Notes: generated from the letters alone by a model not told the origin. A stretch of 64,000 nt of DNA from Pseudomonas graminis (GCF_002093745.1 NZ_MTSB01000002.1:349657-413656), one strand, 5' to 3'. Shown: positions 26,426 through 36,008, numbered from the stretch's first letter. A program made the numbers and translations.

Positions 26426-27703
26426 ATGACGCATCCTCGTCGTGTCGCCATCGTCGGCGGTAATCGCATTCCGTTCGCCCGCTCCAATGGTCCCTACGCC
26501 AAGGCCAGCAATCAGGACATGCTGACCGCAGCGCTCGAAGGTTTGATCGAGCGCTTCAACCTGCATGGTTTGCGCATGGGCGAGGTGGCGGCGGGCGCAG
26601 TGCTCAAGCATTCCAGAGATTTCAACCTGACCCGAGAATGCGTTCTGGGATCACGGCTGTCTGCCCAGACCCCGGCCTACGACATTCAGCAGGCCTGCGG
26701 CACCGGGCTGGAGGCTGCGCTGCTGGTGGCCAACAAGATTGCGCTGGGGCAGATCGAGTGCGGCATTGCCGGTGGCGTGGACACCACGTCCGATGCGCCG
26801 ATAGGCGTCAATGAAGGGCTGCGCAACATTCTGCTGCAGGTCAATCGCAGCAAGACGCCTGGCGACAAGCTCAAGACCCTTTTGCAGCTACGTCCGCATC
26901 ACCTCAAGCCGGAACTGCCACGCAACGGCGAACCGCGCACGCGTCTTTCGATGGGTCAGCATTGCGAATTGATGGCGCAGACCTGGGGCATAGAGCGGGC
27001 ACCGCAAGACCAACTGGCGCTGGAAAGCCACCTGAAAATGGCGGCGGCCTATGCCGAGGGCTGGCACGATGACCTGATGACGCCCTACCTGGGGCTGAAC
27101 CGTGACAACAATCTGCGCCCGGACCTGACGCTGGAAAAACTGGCGAGCCTCAAACCGGCTTTCGAGCGCAGCGCCAAAGGCACGTTGTCGGCAGGTAATT
27201 CGACACCTCTGACGGACGGTGCGTCGGTGGTGTTGCTGGCCAGCGAAGAATGGGCGCGTGAACGAGGCTTGCCGGTGCTGGCTTACTGGCGTGACGGCGA
27301 GGCGGCAGCGGTGGATTTCGTCAACGGTGCAGAAGGGCTGTTGATGGCGCCGGCCTACGCCGTTCCGCGCCTGTTAGCGCGCAATGGTCTGACGCTTCAG
27401 GACTTCGATTATTACGAGATTCATGAAGCCTTTGCCGCTCAGGTGCTGTGTACCCTCAAGGCGTGGGAAGATGCCGATTACTGCAAGACCCGCCTTGGCC
27501 TTGACGCACCATTGGGGTCAATTGACCGCAGCAAAATGAACGTCAAAGGCAGCTCACTGGCCGCTGGTCATCCGTTTGCCGCCACGGGAGGCCGCATTGT
27601 CGCCAACCTGGCCAAACTACTGGACGCGGCAGGCAGCGGGCGCGGACTGATCTCCATCTGCGCCGCAGGCGGGCAGGGCGTGACGGCGATATTGGAACGT
27701 TAG
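26426..27703 (+). CDS. Acetyl-CoA C-acyltransferase (thiolase, FadI/FadA2-like)
   Basis: 425 residues. The nucleophile cysteine is in QQACGTGLEAALLVAN, and the C-terminal active-site motifs are EIHEAFAAQVLCTL, ASGHPF-equivalent LAAGHPFAATGGRI and the CAAGGQGV loop. The frame opens 22 codons earlier, but ATG 26426 after AAGGGAG gives the family start MTHPRRVAIVGGNRIPF. It is divergent from the FabG4-like gene with about 108 bases between, which probably holds both promoters. Confidence 0.94.
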   Translation: MTHPRRVAIVGGNRIPFARSNGPYAKASNQDMLTAALEGLIERFNLHGLRMGEVAAGAVLKHSRDFNLTRECVLGSRLSAQTPAYDIQQACGTGLEAALLVANKIALGQIECGIAGGVDTTSDAPIGVNEGLRNILLQVNRSKTPGDKLKTLLQLRPHHLKPELPRNGEPRTRLSMGQHCELMAQTWGIERAPQDQLALESHLKMAAAYAEGWHDDLMTPYLGLNRDNNLRPDLTLEKLASLKPAFERSAKGTLSAGNSTPLTDGASVVLLASEEWARERGLPVLAYWRDGEAAAVDFVNGAEGLLMAPAYAVPRLLARNGLTLQDFDYYEIHEAFAAQVLCTLKAWEDADYCKTRLGLDAPLGSIDRSKMNVKGSSLAAGHPFAATGGRIVANLAKLLDAAGSGRGLISICAAGGQGVTAILER

Positions 27704-27749
27704 GCCAATGCCTGGGGCGTGGGCACAAGAGGTGTTCGTGCGGTCGCTG

Positions 27750-27833
27750 CTCGCTCCGCACGCTCCCGCGTGGGAATGCCGCTCGTGGCGCTCTGCGTCA
27801 CATTCATGCGGCGCGCTTTCAAGACCGGACGCG
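27750..27833. repeat. REP/BIME-like repeat
   Basis: Contains CGCACGCTCCCGCGTGGGAATG followed by a GCTCTGCGTCA block and a CGGACGCG tail, the same modules as at 50100-50308 and 52655-52779. It lies between the thiolase gene and the small membrane-protein gene. The remaining bases of the 180-base gap show nothing else. Confidence 0.7.
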
Positions 27834-27883
27834 CGTATGGGATGATCAGTCAGCACTATTGGCGTGTAACGTTGAGGTAAAGC

Positions 27884-28162
27884 ATGGGGTTCATTATTGG
27901 CGTGTCGGTGCTTGCGATCCTCATCGGCGCCGCGTTTTACCTCTTCGACAAAGGCGCGCGGACCCGCTGGTTGCGGCCTTACATCGGGCTGGCGCTGATC
28001 GGTTTGCTGATCGGCGGAATGGGGCTGCTGGTGGGGCTGGTGTCCGATGAGATCGAAGGTTATTTTTTGCTGGTTGCCAAATGGGTGATCGCCGTGACCG
28101 GTATCGTGTTCTGCCTGCGACTGATCATGCTGATCGCCAAACGCTTTATCGTCAAAAATTGA
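27884..28162 (+). CDS. Small membrane protein, three predicted spans
   Basis: 92 residues with hydrophobic segments near 3-20, 33-56 (YIGLALIGLLIGGMGLLVGLV) and 64-86, and a basic C-terminus KRFIVKN. GAGG lies before the ATG. I do not recognise a family. It is 32 bases upstream of the DUF726-like hydrolase on the same strand, so it may be co-transcribed and might position that enzyme at the membrane (inference). Confidence 0.7.
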   Translation: MGFIIGVSVLAILIGAAFYLFDKGARTRWLRPYIGLALIGLLIGGMGLLVGLVSDEIEGYFLLVAKWVIAVTGIVFCLRLIMLIAKRFIVKN

Positions 28163-28194
28163 GCGCGCAACCCGCCCATGCGTGACAGGACAAC

Positions 28195-29592
28195 GTGGAA
28201 AATCATTTCAAGTTTCTGACCCTGCCCAAGACGTCGGGCGAGGTCGCCAACGTCTTCATTCACGGATACTCGTCAGGTCATGATCTGGATGACCGGCGCA
28301 TGCTGGCCAACAGTATTCCCGGTGCCCTGCGTCAGAGTGTGAATATCCTGGCGTTCTGGCCTTCGAGTCATTTCACCCAAATGGACAATCGCTCCCGCGG
28401 TCTGCTGATGGCGGCGGCCCGTGTGCATCCGCTGGCCGGTGCAGCCGCGCTGGCGGGGGACCGGGTGGTGCATTTTGCGCGGATCCGCAACCGTGCCCGA
28501 GACATGGGCAAAGTGCTGCTGGCGCAGCTCGACCGCTATCTGTTTGAACACCACCCGGACGTAAAGCGCGTCAACCTGATTGGCCATTCGCTGGGCGGGC
28601 GGCTGTTGGTCAGTGCGCTCAAGACCCTGGAGCAATCCCTTGAACACGGCCTTATTGTGGACGACGTTCTGTTGATGGCTGCAGCGGTTCGCATCGAGCC
28701 TGCCGAGGCCAAGGTGCTCAATCAGAAAATCAGTGGGCGGCTGATCAACGCCTACTCCAGCGAAGACCACGTGCTGCTGTTGAACCTGGGCGAGAAAAGC
28801 CTGGGGCGCACGCCGGTCGAGCATTTCGAAAACGTGCGCATGCCGGGTTACCGCCATCACCATTATTGGCGACGCTTGCAGGAAGTGCTGATCGCCACCG
28901 GGTTCAGCGGCTGTGAAGGGCTGGAAACAGGCGTTGCCGTGTTACCGACCACGACCCGCGATCCGGTTTTGCAGGACACCTGGCTGCACGACGTGCTGGC
29001 GCGCTCGCCGGATGACGTACTGGAAGCGGCGATCAAGCACCTGCGCAGCAGTCGCTGGACCCGTCTCAAGGAAACCGAGGCCAATCGCACCTACGCGTTC
29101 GTGCGTGAGTTTCAGCTGGTTGCCGGCCACTTTCTGGTCAATGCCGCCCGGCGCAGAGGTGTGCCCTACACACGGGCGCTGGGCATGCTGGCGCGGCAAT
29201 ACGGCCTGGACAATGCGTTGCACCAGTGCGCCACTGTCGTCGAAGTGGAAGAACTGCTGCTCAGAACGTTTTTCCGCCATGCATTCAATAGCGCACACCC
29301 GCTGGTGCAAATGCCCCGTGCCAGCGTCAGGGCGATGAGCTGGGAGGTGTATGCCGCGCATGTCGAAGAACTGGCGGAGCGTCTGACCCTTGCTGCGCTG
29401 TTCAAACCGGTGCAGGCCGAGAGTGCCCCCGGTCGGCTCAAGGGATTACTGGGCGCCATTCGCCAGGCCCCGGTGCAACGCCTGTTGACGCATTTCGGCA
29501 CCGCGCTCAGACCGGGCTATTCGGCGCTGATCCCGACCGTGGCGATCATCTTCTACGCGCGCGTCACGCTCGATGATGACGCGCTGATGTAG
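28195..29592 (+). CDS. DUF726-like alpha/beta hydrolase
   Basis: 465 residues starting at GTG 28195 after AGGACA. An early HGYSSGHDLDDRR and the nucleophile elbow LIGHSLGGRLLV (GHSLGG) place it in the serine alpha/beta hydrolases; the pattern resembles DUF726/TMCO4-type proteins. Residues 240-465 after the hydrolase core are helical, with many arginines, and form an extra domain not assigned here. An aspartate and a histidine for the triad may lie in AYSSEDHVLLL and the GYRHHHYWRR stretch. Substrate unknown; lipase or esterase activity is the default expectation. Confidence 0.75.
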   Translation: MENHFKFLTLPKTSGEVANVFIHGYSSGHDLDDRRMLANSIPGALRQSVNILAFWPSSHFTQMDNRSRGLLMAAARVHPLAGAAALAGDRVVHFARIRNRARDMGKVLLAQLDRYLFEHHPDVKRVNLIGHSLGGRLLVSALKTLEQSLEHGLIVDDVLLMAAAVRIEPAEAKVLNQKISGRLINAYSSEDHVLLLNLGEKSLGRTPVEHFENVRMPGYRHHHYWRRLQEVLIATGFSGCEGLETGVAVLPTTTRDPVLQDTWLHDVLARSPDDVLEAAIKHLRSSRWTRLKETEANRTYAFVREFQLVAGHFLVNAARRRGVPYTRALGMLARQYGLDNALHQCATVVEVEELLLRTFFRHAFNSAHPLVQMPRASVRAMSWEVYAAHVEELAERLTLAALFKPVQAESAPGRLKGLLGAIRQAPVQRLLTHFGTALRPGYSALIPTVAIIFYARVTLDDDALM

Positions 29593-29598
29593 CGTCTG

Positions 29599-30627
29599 TC
29601 AGGCGGCGCGAGCCTCTTCCAGCGCCGCGTGTGACAATTGCTGGCGGTGACGACTGGCGTAACTCTCGGCAATGACCGAGCACACAATCAACTGCATCGG
29701 GTGATAGATCATGATCGGCAGCAAGATCAGACCCAGCCCCGGGTTGCTGCCGAAGATCAACGCCGCCATCGGCGCACCGGCTGCCAGAGACTTCTTGGTG
29801 GCGCAGAACACCGCAGCGACCTTGTCGGCGTGATCGAACTTGAGTGCCCGCGCCGTGCGCGTGGTCATCAACAGAATCACGGCCAGCAGCAGCGCGGTGC
29901 CGATGAACGCGGTCAGGATCACGCTGTTGCCCTGGCTTTGCCACATCCCGGAAATCATCGAATTGCAGAACGCGGCGTAGACCAGCAACAGGATCACCAT
30001 TTTGTCGATCAGGTTGGTGTACTTCTTGTGTCGCGCGAAAAATGTGCCCAGCCACGGACGCAACAGTTGCCCCAACACCAGTGGCAGCAGGAGCATGGCG
30101 CACAGGTTCAGCAGCGTGTCGCCCAGATCGATGCCGCCCGCGCCAGTGCCAACCAGCAAGCTCACCAGCCACGGCGTGATGAAAATGCCGATCACGCTGG
30201 ACATGCTGGCGTTGAGGATCGCTGCGGGAACGTTGCCGCCTGCACTGCCGGTCAGCGCAACCGAAGACGAAATGGTCGAGGGCAGGGCGCACAGATAGAA
30301 GAAACCCAGCATCAACAAGGCGGGTACATGCGAACCCAGCAGCTTGTCGCACACCAGCCAGATCAGTGGGAACACCACGAAGGTGAAGGCCTGGATCATG
30401 ACGTGCAGGCGCCAGTTGGTCAGCCCTCGTTTGATCTGCTCGCTGGAAAGGTTGACGCCGTGCAGAAAGAACACCACGAACACGCCGATGTTGATCACGT
30501 ATTCGGCGTGCATGTTGCCGCCGGAAGCTCCGAAGCGCGGGAGAAAATAAGCGAGAACCGTTGCCAGGACCATGCCCCACAGGAACCAGTCGGTGGCGAC
30601 GCGTTTGAAGTGTTTGAGTGATTGCAT
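29599..30627 (-). CDS. YfeH-type bile-acid:sodium symporter family transporter
   Basis: A 342-residue inner-membrane protein with about nine or ten spans of the BASS fold, as in YfeH. Seen are FVVFFLHGVNLSSEQIKRGL, LYLCALPSTISSSVALTG-type sequence (FFYLCALPSTISSSVAL), GGNVPAAILNASMSSVIGIF and VFCATKKSLAAGAPMAALIFG. The start at ATG 30627 is preferred to an upstream TTG. The substrate of YfeH proteins is not settled. It converges with the hydrolase gene and diverges from the AraC regulator. Confidence 0.9.
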   Translation of the reverse strand: MQSLKHFKRVATDWFLWGMVLATVLAYFLPRFGASGGNMHAEYVINIGVFVVFFLHGVNLSSEQIKRGLTNWRLHVMIQAFTFVVFPLIWLVCDKLLGSHVPALLMLGFFYLCALPSTISSSVALTGSAGGNVPAAILNASMSSVIGIFITPWLVSLLVGTGAGGIDLGDTLLNLCAMLLLPLVLGQLLRPWLGTFFARHKKYTNLIDKMVILLLVYAAFCNSMISGMWQSQGNSVILTAFIGTALLLAVILLMTTRTARALKFDHADKVAAVFCATKKSLAAGAPMAALIFGSNPGLGLILLPIMIYHPMQLIVCSVIAESYASRHRQQLSHAALEEARAA

Positions 30628-30712
30628 GGCAGGCTCGGACAACTTTTGTAATCAGGGATGTGCGCAGGCTACCCTGTTGCCCTACAGCCGTCTTGCGACA
30701 TAAGGCCATAAG

Positions 30713-31516
30713 ATGCCTACTAACGGACAGATCGACCAGCGTCACCCCGAAGGCGAGCGGCAGATACCGGCGCTGTCCGGTCTGCCGCGCCCGTTGTATG
30801 CCCGCGCTGAAAGCCTCAGTGCCGGTTCATGGACGCCGCCTCATCGGCACGACTGGGTGCAGTTTTCTTATGCGATCAGCGGTGTTCTGGGTGTCCACAC
30901 CGCCGAGGGCAGTTTTTTTGCACCGCCGCAGTGGGGCGTCTGGGTGCCTGCCGGGCTTGAGCACGAGGTCGTGACCTCCATGCGCGCGGAAATGCGCAGT
31001 GTGTACATTCGCACGGCAGATTCCGGTTGGGCACCGCAGCGTTGCCGGGTGCTGGAAGTCACGCCGTTGGCCCGCGAGCTGATCAAGAGCTTTTGCCTGT
31101 TGCCCGTGGACTATCCCGAGCAGGACAGCCCCGAGGCGCGCCTTGTGCAGGTGTTGCTGGATCAGTTGGCGCGCCTCCCCGAAGTCGGGTTTTCACTGCC
31201 GTTGCCGCGTCACCCGCGCTTGCTGGGGTTGTGCAATGAATTGATCGAGGAACCGGGCCGGTTGGTCACGTTGCACGACTGGGCCGCCCGTCTCGGGGCA
31301 TCAGAGAAAACCCTGATGCGCCTCTTTCAGCGTGAAACCGGCCTGAGCTTTCGCGGCTGGCGCCAGCGCGCACGCCTGTTGTCTTCACTGTCTGCACTGG
31401 AAGAGGGCGCCAGTGTGACCCATACCGCGTTGGCCTGCGGTTATGACTCGACGTCTGCGTTCATCGCCGCGTTCAAGGGGTTGTTTGGCCATACGCCCGG
31501 AGACCTGTTCAAGTAA
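30713..31516 (+). CDS. AraC-family regulator with N-terminal cupin domain
   Basis: 267 residues. The N-terminal part (about 40-110) has cupin features, WTPPHRHDWVQFSYAISG. The C-terminal AraC DNA-binding domain spans about 170-266: the first HTH is in LHDWAARLGASEKTLMRLFQRETG and the second in VTHTALACGYDSTSAFIAAFKGLFGHTPG. It is divergent from the YfeH-type transporter, 85 bases apart, and may regulate it (inference). The downstream stretch 31517-31760 shows no gene. Confidence 0.92.
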   Translation: MPTNGQIDQRHPEGERQIPALSGLPRPLYARAESLSAGSWTPPHRHDWVQFSYAISGVLGVHTAEGSFFAPPQWGVWVPAGLEHEVVTSMRAEMRSVYIRTADSGWAPQRCRVLEVTPLARELIKSFCLLPVDYPEQDSPEARLVQVLLDQLARLPEVGFSLPLPRHPRLLGLCNELIEEPGRLVTLHDWAARLGASEKTLMRLFQRETGLSFRGWRQRARLLSSLSALEEGASVTHTALACGYDSTSAFIAAFKGLFGHTPGDLFK

Positions 31517-31760
31517 GGCGGTTTGGCAGTACGCACTCATGAATGCATTCCCTCGCTCTTTTTCGGCCCTTACATGTTTTGTCCCGGAATATCTTCAAGC
31601 GGCCTTACGGCATGAAAGGTGCTTGAAACCGGGGCATTGCGCGGTTTTTGATTAAAAAACCTTTCAATCCACAGGGTACTACCCCTACTCGCTGGCGGAG
31701 GATTGCCGTATAACGGCAACAATCGCGTATCTGGCAACAAAGGACCCACAATAAAAGCTG

Positions 31761-32660
31761 ATGAAAACTCCTAAACGCATTGAACCCCTGATCGAAGACG
31801 GTCTGGTCGACGAGGTGCTGCGCCCGCTCATGAGTGGTAAAGAGGCAGCTGTTTATGTGGTGCGCTGTGGCAAAGAGCTGCGGTGTGCCAAGGTTTACAA
31901 GGAGGCTAACAAACGCAGTTTCCGTCAGGCGGCCGAGTATCAGGAAGGTCGTAAGGTACGCAACAGCCGGCAGGCCCGGGCGATGGCCAAGGGTTCGAAG
32001 TTCGGCCGCAAGGAAACAGAAGACGCCTGGCAGAACGCCGAAGTGGCTGCACTGTTTCGTCTGGCCAGTGCCGGGGTCCGGGTGCCCAAGCCGTATGACT
32101 TCCTTGAAGGCGTGCTGCTCATGGAGCTGGTGGCCGACGAGTACGGCGATGCCGCCCCGCGTCTGAATGACGTGGTGCTGGAGCCGGATCAGGCGCGGGA
32201 GTATCACGCGTTCCTGATCGAGCAGATCGTGCTGATGCTGTGTGCCGGTCTGGTACACGGTGACCTTTCCGAGTTCAACGTGCTGCTGGCGCCGTCCGGC
32301 CCGGTGATCATCGACTTGCCGCAGGCGGTCGATGCGGCGGGCAACAACCACGCGTTCAGCATGCTGGAGCGTGACGTCGGCAACATGGCGCTGTACTTCG
32401 GCCGCTTTGCGCCGGAACTCAGAAAGACCAAGTACGCCAAGGAAATGTGGTCGTACTACGAAGCGGGCACCTTGTCGCCAGCCACGGTGTTGACCGGTGA
32501 GTTCGATGAGCCGGAGGACGAAGCCGATGTGGGCGGCGTGCTGCGCGAAATCGAAGCCGCCCGCCTCGACGAGGCCCGCCGTCAGGCAGCGCGCGCCGCA
32601 GACGACGAGCCACCGAGCAAGTCCGCCGAAGAACCGCCACCGCCGTGGATGCAGCACTGA
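31761..32660 (+). CDS. RIO-type atypical serine protein kinase
   Basis: 299 residues of the RIO kinase fold. The flexible loop is SGKEAAVYVV, the catalytic loop HGDLSEFNVLL and the metal-binding IIDLPQAV, all as in RIO1. A basic stretch at about 60-80 (YQEGRKVRNSRQARAMAKG) and an acidic, proline-rich tail ending EEPPPPWMQH may set partners. Bacterial RIO kinases are poorly studied; the Pseudomonas aeruginosa homologue is annotated as a kinase. The tail runs up to the REPIN at 32665. Confidence 0.92.
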   Translation: MKTPKRIEPLIEDGLVDEVLRPLMSGKEAAVYVVRCGKELRCAKVYKEANKRSFRQAAEYQEGRKVRNSRQARAMAKGSKFGRKETEDAWQNAEVAALFRLASAGVRVPKPYDFLEGVLLMELVADEYGDAAPRLNDVVLEPDQAREYHAFLIEQIVLMLCAGLVHGDLSEFNVLLAPSGPVIIDLPQAVDAAGNNHAFSMLERDVGNMALYFGRFAPELRKTKYAKEMWSYYEAGTLSPATVLTGEFDEPEDEADVGGVLREIEAARLDEARRQAARAADDEPPSKSAEEPPPPWMQH

Positions 32661-32664
32661 CCTT

Positions 32665-32758
32665 GTGGGGGCGAGCGTTTTGCTCGCGAAGGCGATGGTT
32701 CAGGCGCGCGTTTTTCGGAGCCTTTACCGGCCATTTCGCGAGCAAGCTCGCTCCCACA
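32665..32758. repeat. REPIN (inverted REP doublet)
   Basis: Two REP sequences in opposite orientation: 32665-32690 (GGGCGAGCGTTTTGCTCGCGAA) and 32735-32758 (TTCGCGAGCAAGCTCGCTCCCACA), separated by 44 bases. This is the standard REPIN arrangement mobilised in trans by RAYT transposases. It begins five bases after the RIO kinase stop. Confidence 0.85.
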
Positions 32759-32799
32759 GGAGTGTTGCGCGAAGAGGCCGGTACGTTTGAACCAGCGTC

Positions 32800-33398
32800 T
32801 TCGTGAGCAAGCTCACTTCCACAGGAGTAGGTCATCCCCCTGATGCGGCGGTGTTAGCCCCGCATCGTGCGACGCTCTGCGTCGTCATGCCGTTCCGGAC
32901 GCTCTGCGTCCTCTGTTGAGCGGCGGGACTACCTACGAGCAACACCCGCTTCGTGAGCAAGCTCACTCCCACAGGAGTAGGTCATCCCCCTGATGCGGCG
33001 GTGTTAGCCCCGCATCGTGCGACGCTCTGCGTCGTCATGCCGTTCCGGACGCTCTGCGTCCTCTGTTGAGTGGCGGGAATACCTGTGAACAACACCCGCT
33101 TCGTGAGCAAGCTCACTCCCACAGGAGTAGGTCATCCCCTGATGCGGCGGTGTTAGCCCCGCATCGTGCGACGCTCTGCGTCGTCATGCCGTTCCGGACG
33201 CTCTGCGTCCTCTGTTGAGCGGCGGGACTACCTAGGAACAACACCCGCTTCGTGAGCAAGCTCACTCCCACAGGAGTAGGTCATCCCCTGATGCGGCGGT
33301 GTTAGCCCCGCATCGTGCGACGCTCTGCGTCGTCATGCCGTTCCGGACGCTCTGCGTCCTCTGTTGATCGGCGGAAATACCTATGAACAACACCCGCC
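32800..33398. repeat. Four-copy ~150-bp tandem array abutting cueR
   Basis: Near-identical units start at 32801, 32951, 33101 and 33250 (periods 150, 150 and 149) and end in the 3' end of cueR. Each unit has a REP-like palindrome TTCGTGAGCAAGCTCACTCC, a GATGCGG/CCGCATC inverted repeat, and two GACGCTCTGCGTC-type stems, then a short AACAACACCCGC block. The copies differ by a few substitutions and single-base deletions. No frame persists across the units. Together with 32665-32758 it fills the 720-base gap between the RIO kinase and cueR. Confidence 0.9.
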
Positions 33399-33782
33399 TG
33401 ACGCCAGGTCCTTGAGGATCGGGCAGTCGGGGCGGTCGTTGCCCTGGCAGTGCTCAACCAGCTCCTGAAGCGTGTCGCGCAAGCTCGCCAGTTCGTCGAT
33501 CTTGCGGTTCAGGTCGTTGATGTGCTGTCGGGCCAGCGCCTTGACGTCGGCGCTGGCGCGTTGCCGGTCTTGCCAGAGGGTTAGCAGCTTGCCCACTTCC
33601 TCCAGCGAAAACCCCAGATCCCTCGAGCGCTTGATGAACGCCAGTGTGTGCAGGTCTTCAGCGCTGTACAGGCGATAGCCGCTGTCGCTGCGATGCGCCG
33701 CTTTCAGCAGACCGATGGACTCGTAATAGCGGATCATCTTCGCGCTCAAGCCACTGCTCTTCGCTGCTTGGCCGATGTTCAT
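33381..33782 (-). CDS. cueR: Cu(I)-responsive MerR-family activator CueR
   Basis: 133 residues. The winged HTH is [26 protein letters not shown]; the dimerisation helix is about 75-108; the metal loop CQGNDRPDC has C112 and C120, which bind Cu(I) in E. coli CueR. A C-terminal CCS is extra. ATG 33782 shares four bases with the copA stop (ATGA), so cueR is transcribed with copA rather than divergently. The final codons and the TAG stop lie in the repeat block of the downstream array, so the C-terminal end may have been shaped by it. Confidence 0.95.
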   Translation of the reverse strand: MNIGQAAKSSGLSAKMIRYYESIGLLKAAHRSDSGYRLYSAEDLHTLAFIKRSRDLGFSLEEVGKLLTLWQDRQRASADVKALARQHINDLNRKIDELASLRDTLQELVEHCQGNDRPDCPILKDLASGGCCS

Positions 33783-35977
33783 GGTGTGTCCTCCAGCTCG
33801 CGGGGTTTCCATGTTTTCAGCAGCAAGGCGTTGCCCACCACGCAGACGCTGGACAGGGCCATTGCCGCGCCCGCCAGCACCGGGTTGAGATAGCCCAGCG
33901 CTGCGAGTGGAATGCCGATCAGGTTGTAGACGAATGCCCAGAACAGGTTCTGGCGGATTTTCGCGTAGGTCCGGCGGCTGATCTCCAGCGCTGCCGGCAC
34001 CAACCGTGGATCGCCGCGCATCAGCGTGATACCCGCCGCCTGCATCGCGACATCGGTGCCGCCGCCCATCGCAATGCCCACGTCAGCCGCCGCCAGCGCC
34101 GGGGCATCATTGATGCCGTCACCGACCATTGCCACCACATGCGTGCTTTTCAGCCGGGTGATGGTGTCCGCCTTGTCGGCAGGCAGCACTTCAGCGTGGA
34201 CATCATGGATCCCCAGCGCCTTGGCAACCGTCTGCGCGCTGCCCCGGTTGTCACCGGTCAGCAAATGGCTGGTGATGCCGCGCGCGCTCAGCGTCCTGAT
34301 CGCCTGATCGGTTCCGGGCTTGAGCGTGTCCCCGAACGCAAACATGCCGATCACCTTGGGTTCCGGTGCCTGTTCGATCAGCCACGACAAAGTGCGCCCG
34401 TCGGCTTCCCATATACGTGCAGATTCGGCCAGATCGCCCATCGGCAAGCCGCTTTCGTTCAGAAGACGTCGATTACCCAGTGCCAGCTCACGACCCTGAA
34501 CCGTGCCGGCGATACCCCGGCCACTCAGGGCGTGGCTGTTGTCGACCGGGTCGAGCTTGAGTTGCCATTCATGGCAGACGTCCAGTACCGCCTTGGCCAG
34601 CGGGTGCTCGCTGCCACGTTGCAGGGCGCCCGCCAGTTGCAACAGGTGTTCTTCATTGCCCAGCACGGCGCTCATGTTAGTGATGCGCGGCGTACCCGAG
34701 GTCAATGTGCCGGTCTTGTCGAACACCACGGCGTCCACGTCATGAGCGCGCTCCAGCGCGTCGGCATCCTTGATCAGAATGCCGTAGCGCGCTGCCACAC
34801 CGGTCCCGGCCATGATCGCCGTCGGCGTCGCCAGGCCCAGAGAACAAGGGCAGGCGATCACCAGCACGGCGACGGCGTTGATCAGCGCCACTTCAAGGGA
34901 GGCGCCAACCAGCAGCCAGCCTGCCAGGGTGAAGAAGGCGATCACCAGCACGGCCGGCACAAACACCTGACTGACTTTATCCACCAGTTTCTGAATCGGC
35001 GCCTTGCCCGCTTGCGCGTCTTCGACCAGCCGGATGATGCGCGCCAACACCGTTTCTGCGCCCAGCGCTGACGTTCTGATCAACAGGCGGCCCTCGCCAT
35101 TGATAGCGCCGCCCGTGACCTTGTCACCCGATTGCTTGACCACAGGCAGGCTTTCTCCGGTGATCAGCGCTTCATCGGCATGACTGCGGCCTTCGATCAC
35201 TTCGCCGTCCACCGGAAAGCGCTCTCCGGGCTTGACCAGCACGGTGTCGCCCAGCCGGAGTTCGCTGATCGCCACGTCCTGCTCCACGCCATCGATCACA
35301 CGCAGCGCGCGGTCCGGGCGCAATGCTTCAAGCGCACGGATGGCGCTGGCGGTCTGGCGCTTGGCGCGGCTCTCCAGATACTTGCCCAGCAACACCAGCG
35401 CAATCACGACCGCTGACGCCTCGAAATACAGATGCGGGGTCGTACCGGGTGCGGCGCTCAACCAGTGATAGACACTCAGGCCATAACCCGCGCTGGTGCC
35501 GATGGCGACCAGCAGGTCCATATTGCCCGCGCCGGCACGCAGGGCTTTCCAGGCCGCCACATAAAAGCGTGCGCCCAGAATGAACTGCACCGGTGTTGCC
35601 AGCGCGAATTGCACCCAGGCGGGCAGCATCCAGTGAACACCCAGAGGCGTCAGCACCATCGGCAGGATCAACGGCAGCGCGAGCACGACCGCCAGCAGCA
35701 AGGCCCAGCGCTCACGGTGCAGGTGACGGATTTTGCTATCGGCTTCGGTCTTGCGGTCCTGGGCCAGCGTTGCGCCATAACCGGCGCGGCTGACGGCGGC
35801 GATCAGGGTGAGCGGGTCGGTCTGCAAAGCCGTGACCACATGGGCGCGTTCATTGGCCAGATTGACCGTCACGCTGTTGACCCCCGGCACTTTGGCCAGG
35901 GCACGCTCGACCCGGCCCGCGCAGCTGGCGCAGGTCATGCCGCTGATCGGCAGGTCGAAGGCGGTGGTGTCTTGCAT
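33779..35977 (-). CDS. copA: Copper-exporting P1B-type ATPase
   Basis: 732 residues. There is one N-terminal heavy-metal domain with GMTCASC (C16, C19), the membrane CPC motif [11 protein letters not shown], the phosphorylated DKTGTLTSG, the [11 protein letters not shown] motif and [10 protein letters not shown]. It pumps Cu(I) from the cytoplasm to the periplasm. ATG 35977 was chosen over an earlier in-frame start because it begins the metal domain and lies just downstream of the CueR-type promoter at 36009-36039. cueR overlaps its stop. Confidence 0.96.
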   Translation of the reverse strand: MQDTTAFDLPISGMTCASCAGRVERALAKVPGVNSVTVNLANERAHVVTALQTDPLTLIAAVSRAGYGATLAQDRKTEADSKIRHLHRERWALLLAVVLALPLILPMVLTPLGVHWMLPAWVQFALATPVQFILGARFYVAAWKALRAGAGNMDLLVAIGTSAGYGLSVYHWLSAAPGTTPHLYFEASAVVIALVLLGKYLESRAKRQTASAIRALEALRPDRALRVIDGVEQDVAISELRLGDTVLVKPGERFPVDGEVIEGRSHADEALITGESLPVVKQSGDKVTGGAINGEGRLLIRTSALGAETVLARIIRLVEDAQAGKAPIQKLVDKVSQVFVPAVLVIAFFTLAGWLLVGASLEVALINAVAVLVIACPCSLGLATPTAIMAGTGVAARYGILIKDADALERAHDVDAVVFDKTGTLTSGTPRITNMSAVLGNEEHLLQLAGALQRGSEHPLAKAVLDVCHEWQLKLDPVDNSHALSGRGIAGTVQGRELALGNRRLLNESGLPMGDLAESARIWEADGRTLSWLIEQAPEPKVIGMFAFGDTLKPGTDQAIRTLSARGITSHLLTGDNRGSAQTVAKALGIHDVHAEVLPADKADTITRLKSTHVVAMVGDGINDAPALAAADVGIAMGGGTDVAMQAAGITLMRGDPRLVPAALEISRRTYAKIRQNLFWAFVYNLIGIPLAALGYLNPVLAGAAMALSSVCVVGNALLLKTWKPRELEDTP

Positions 35978-36008
35978 GTCTATCACTCCCTGAGGCTGGA
36001 TACCTGCA

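Noticed and set aside
32800..33398. Possible CRISPR array
   Set aside because: The ~150-bp units are nearly identical along their whole length with no variable spacers, and no cas genes are in the window.
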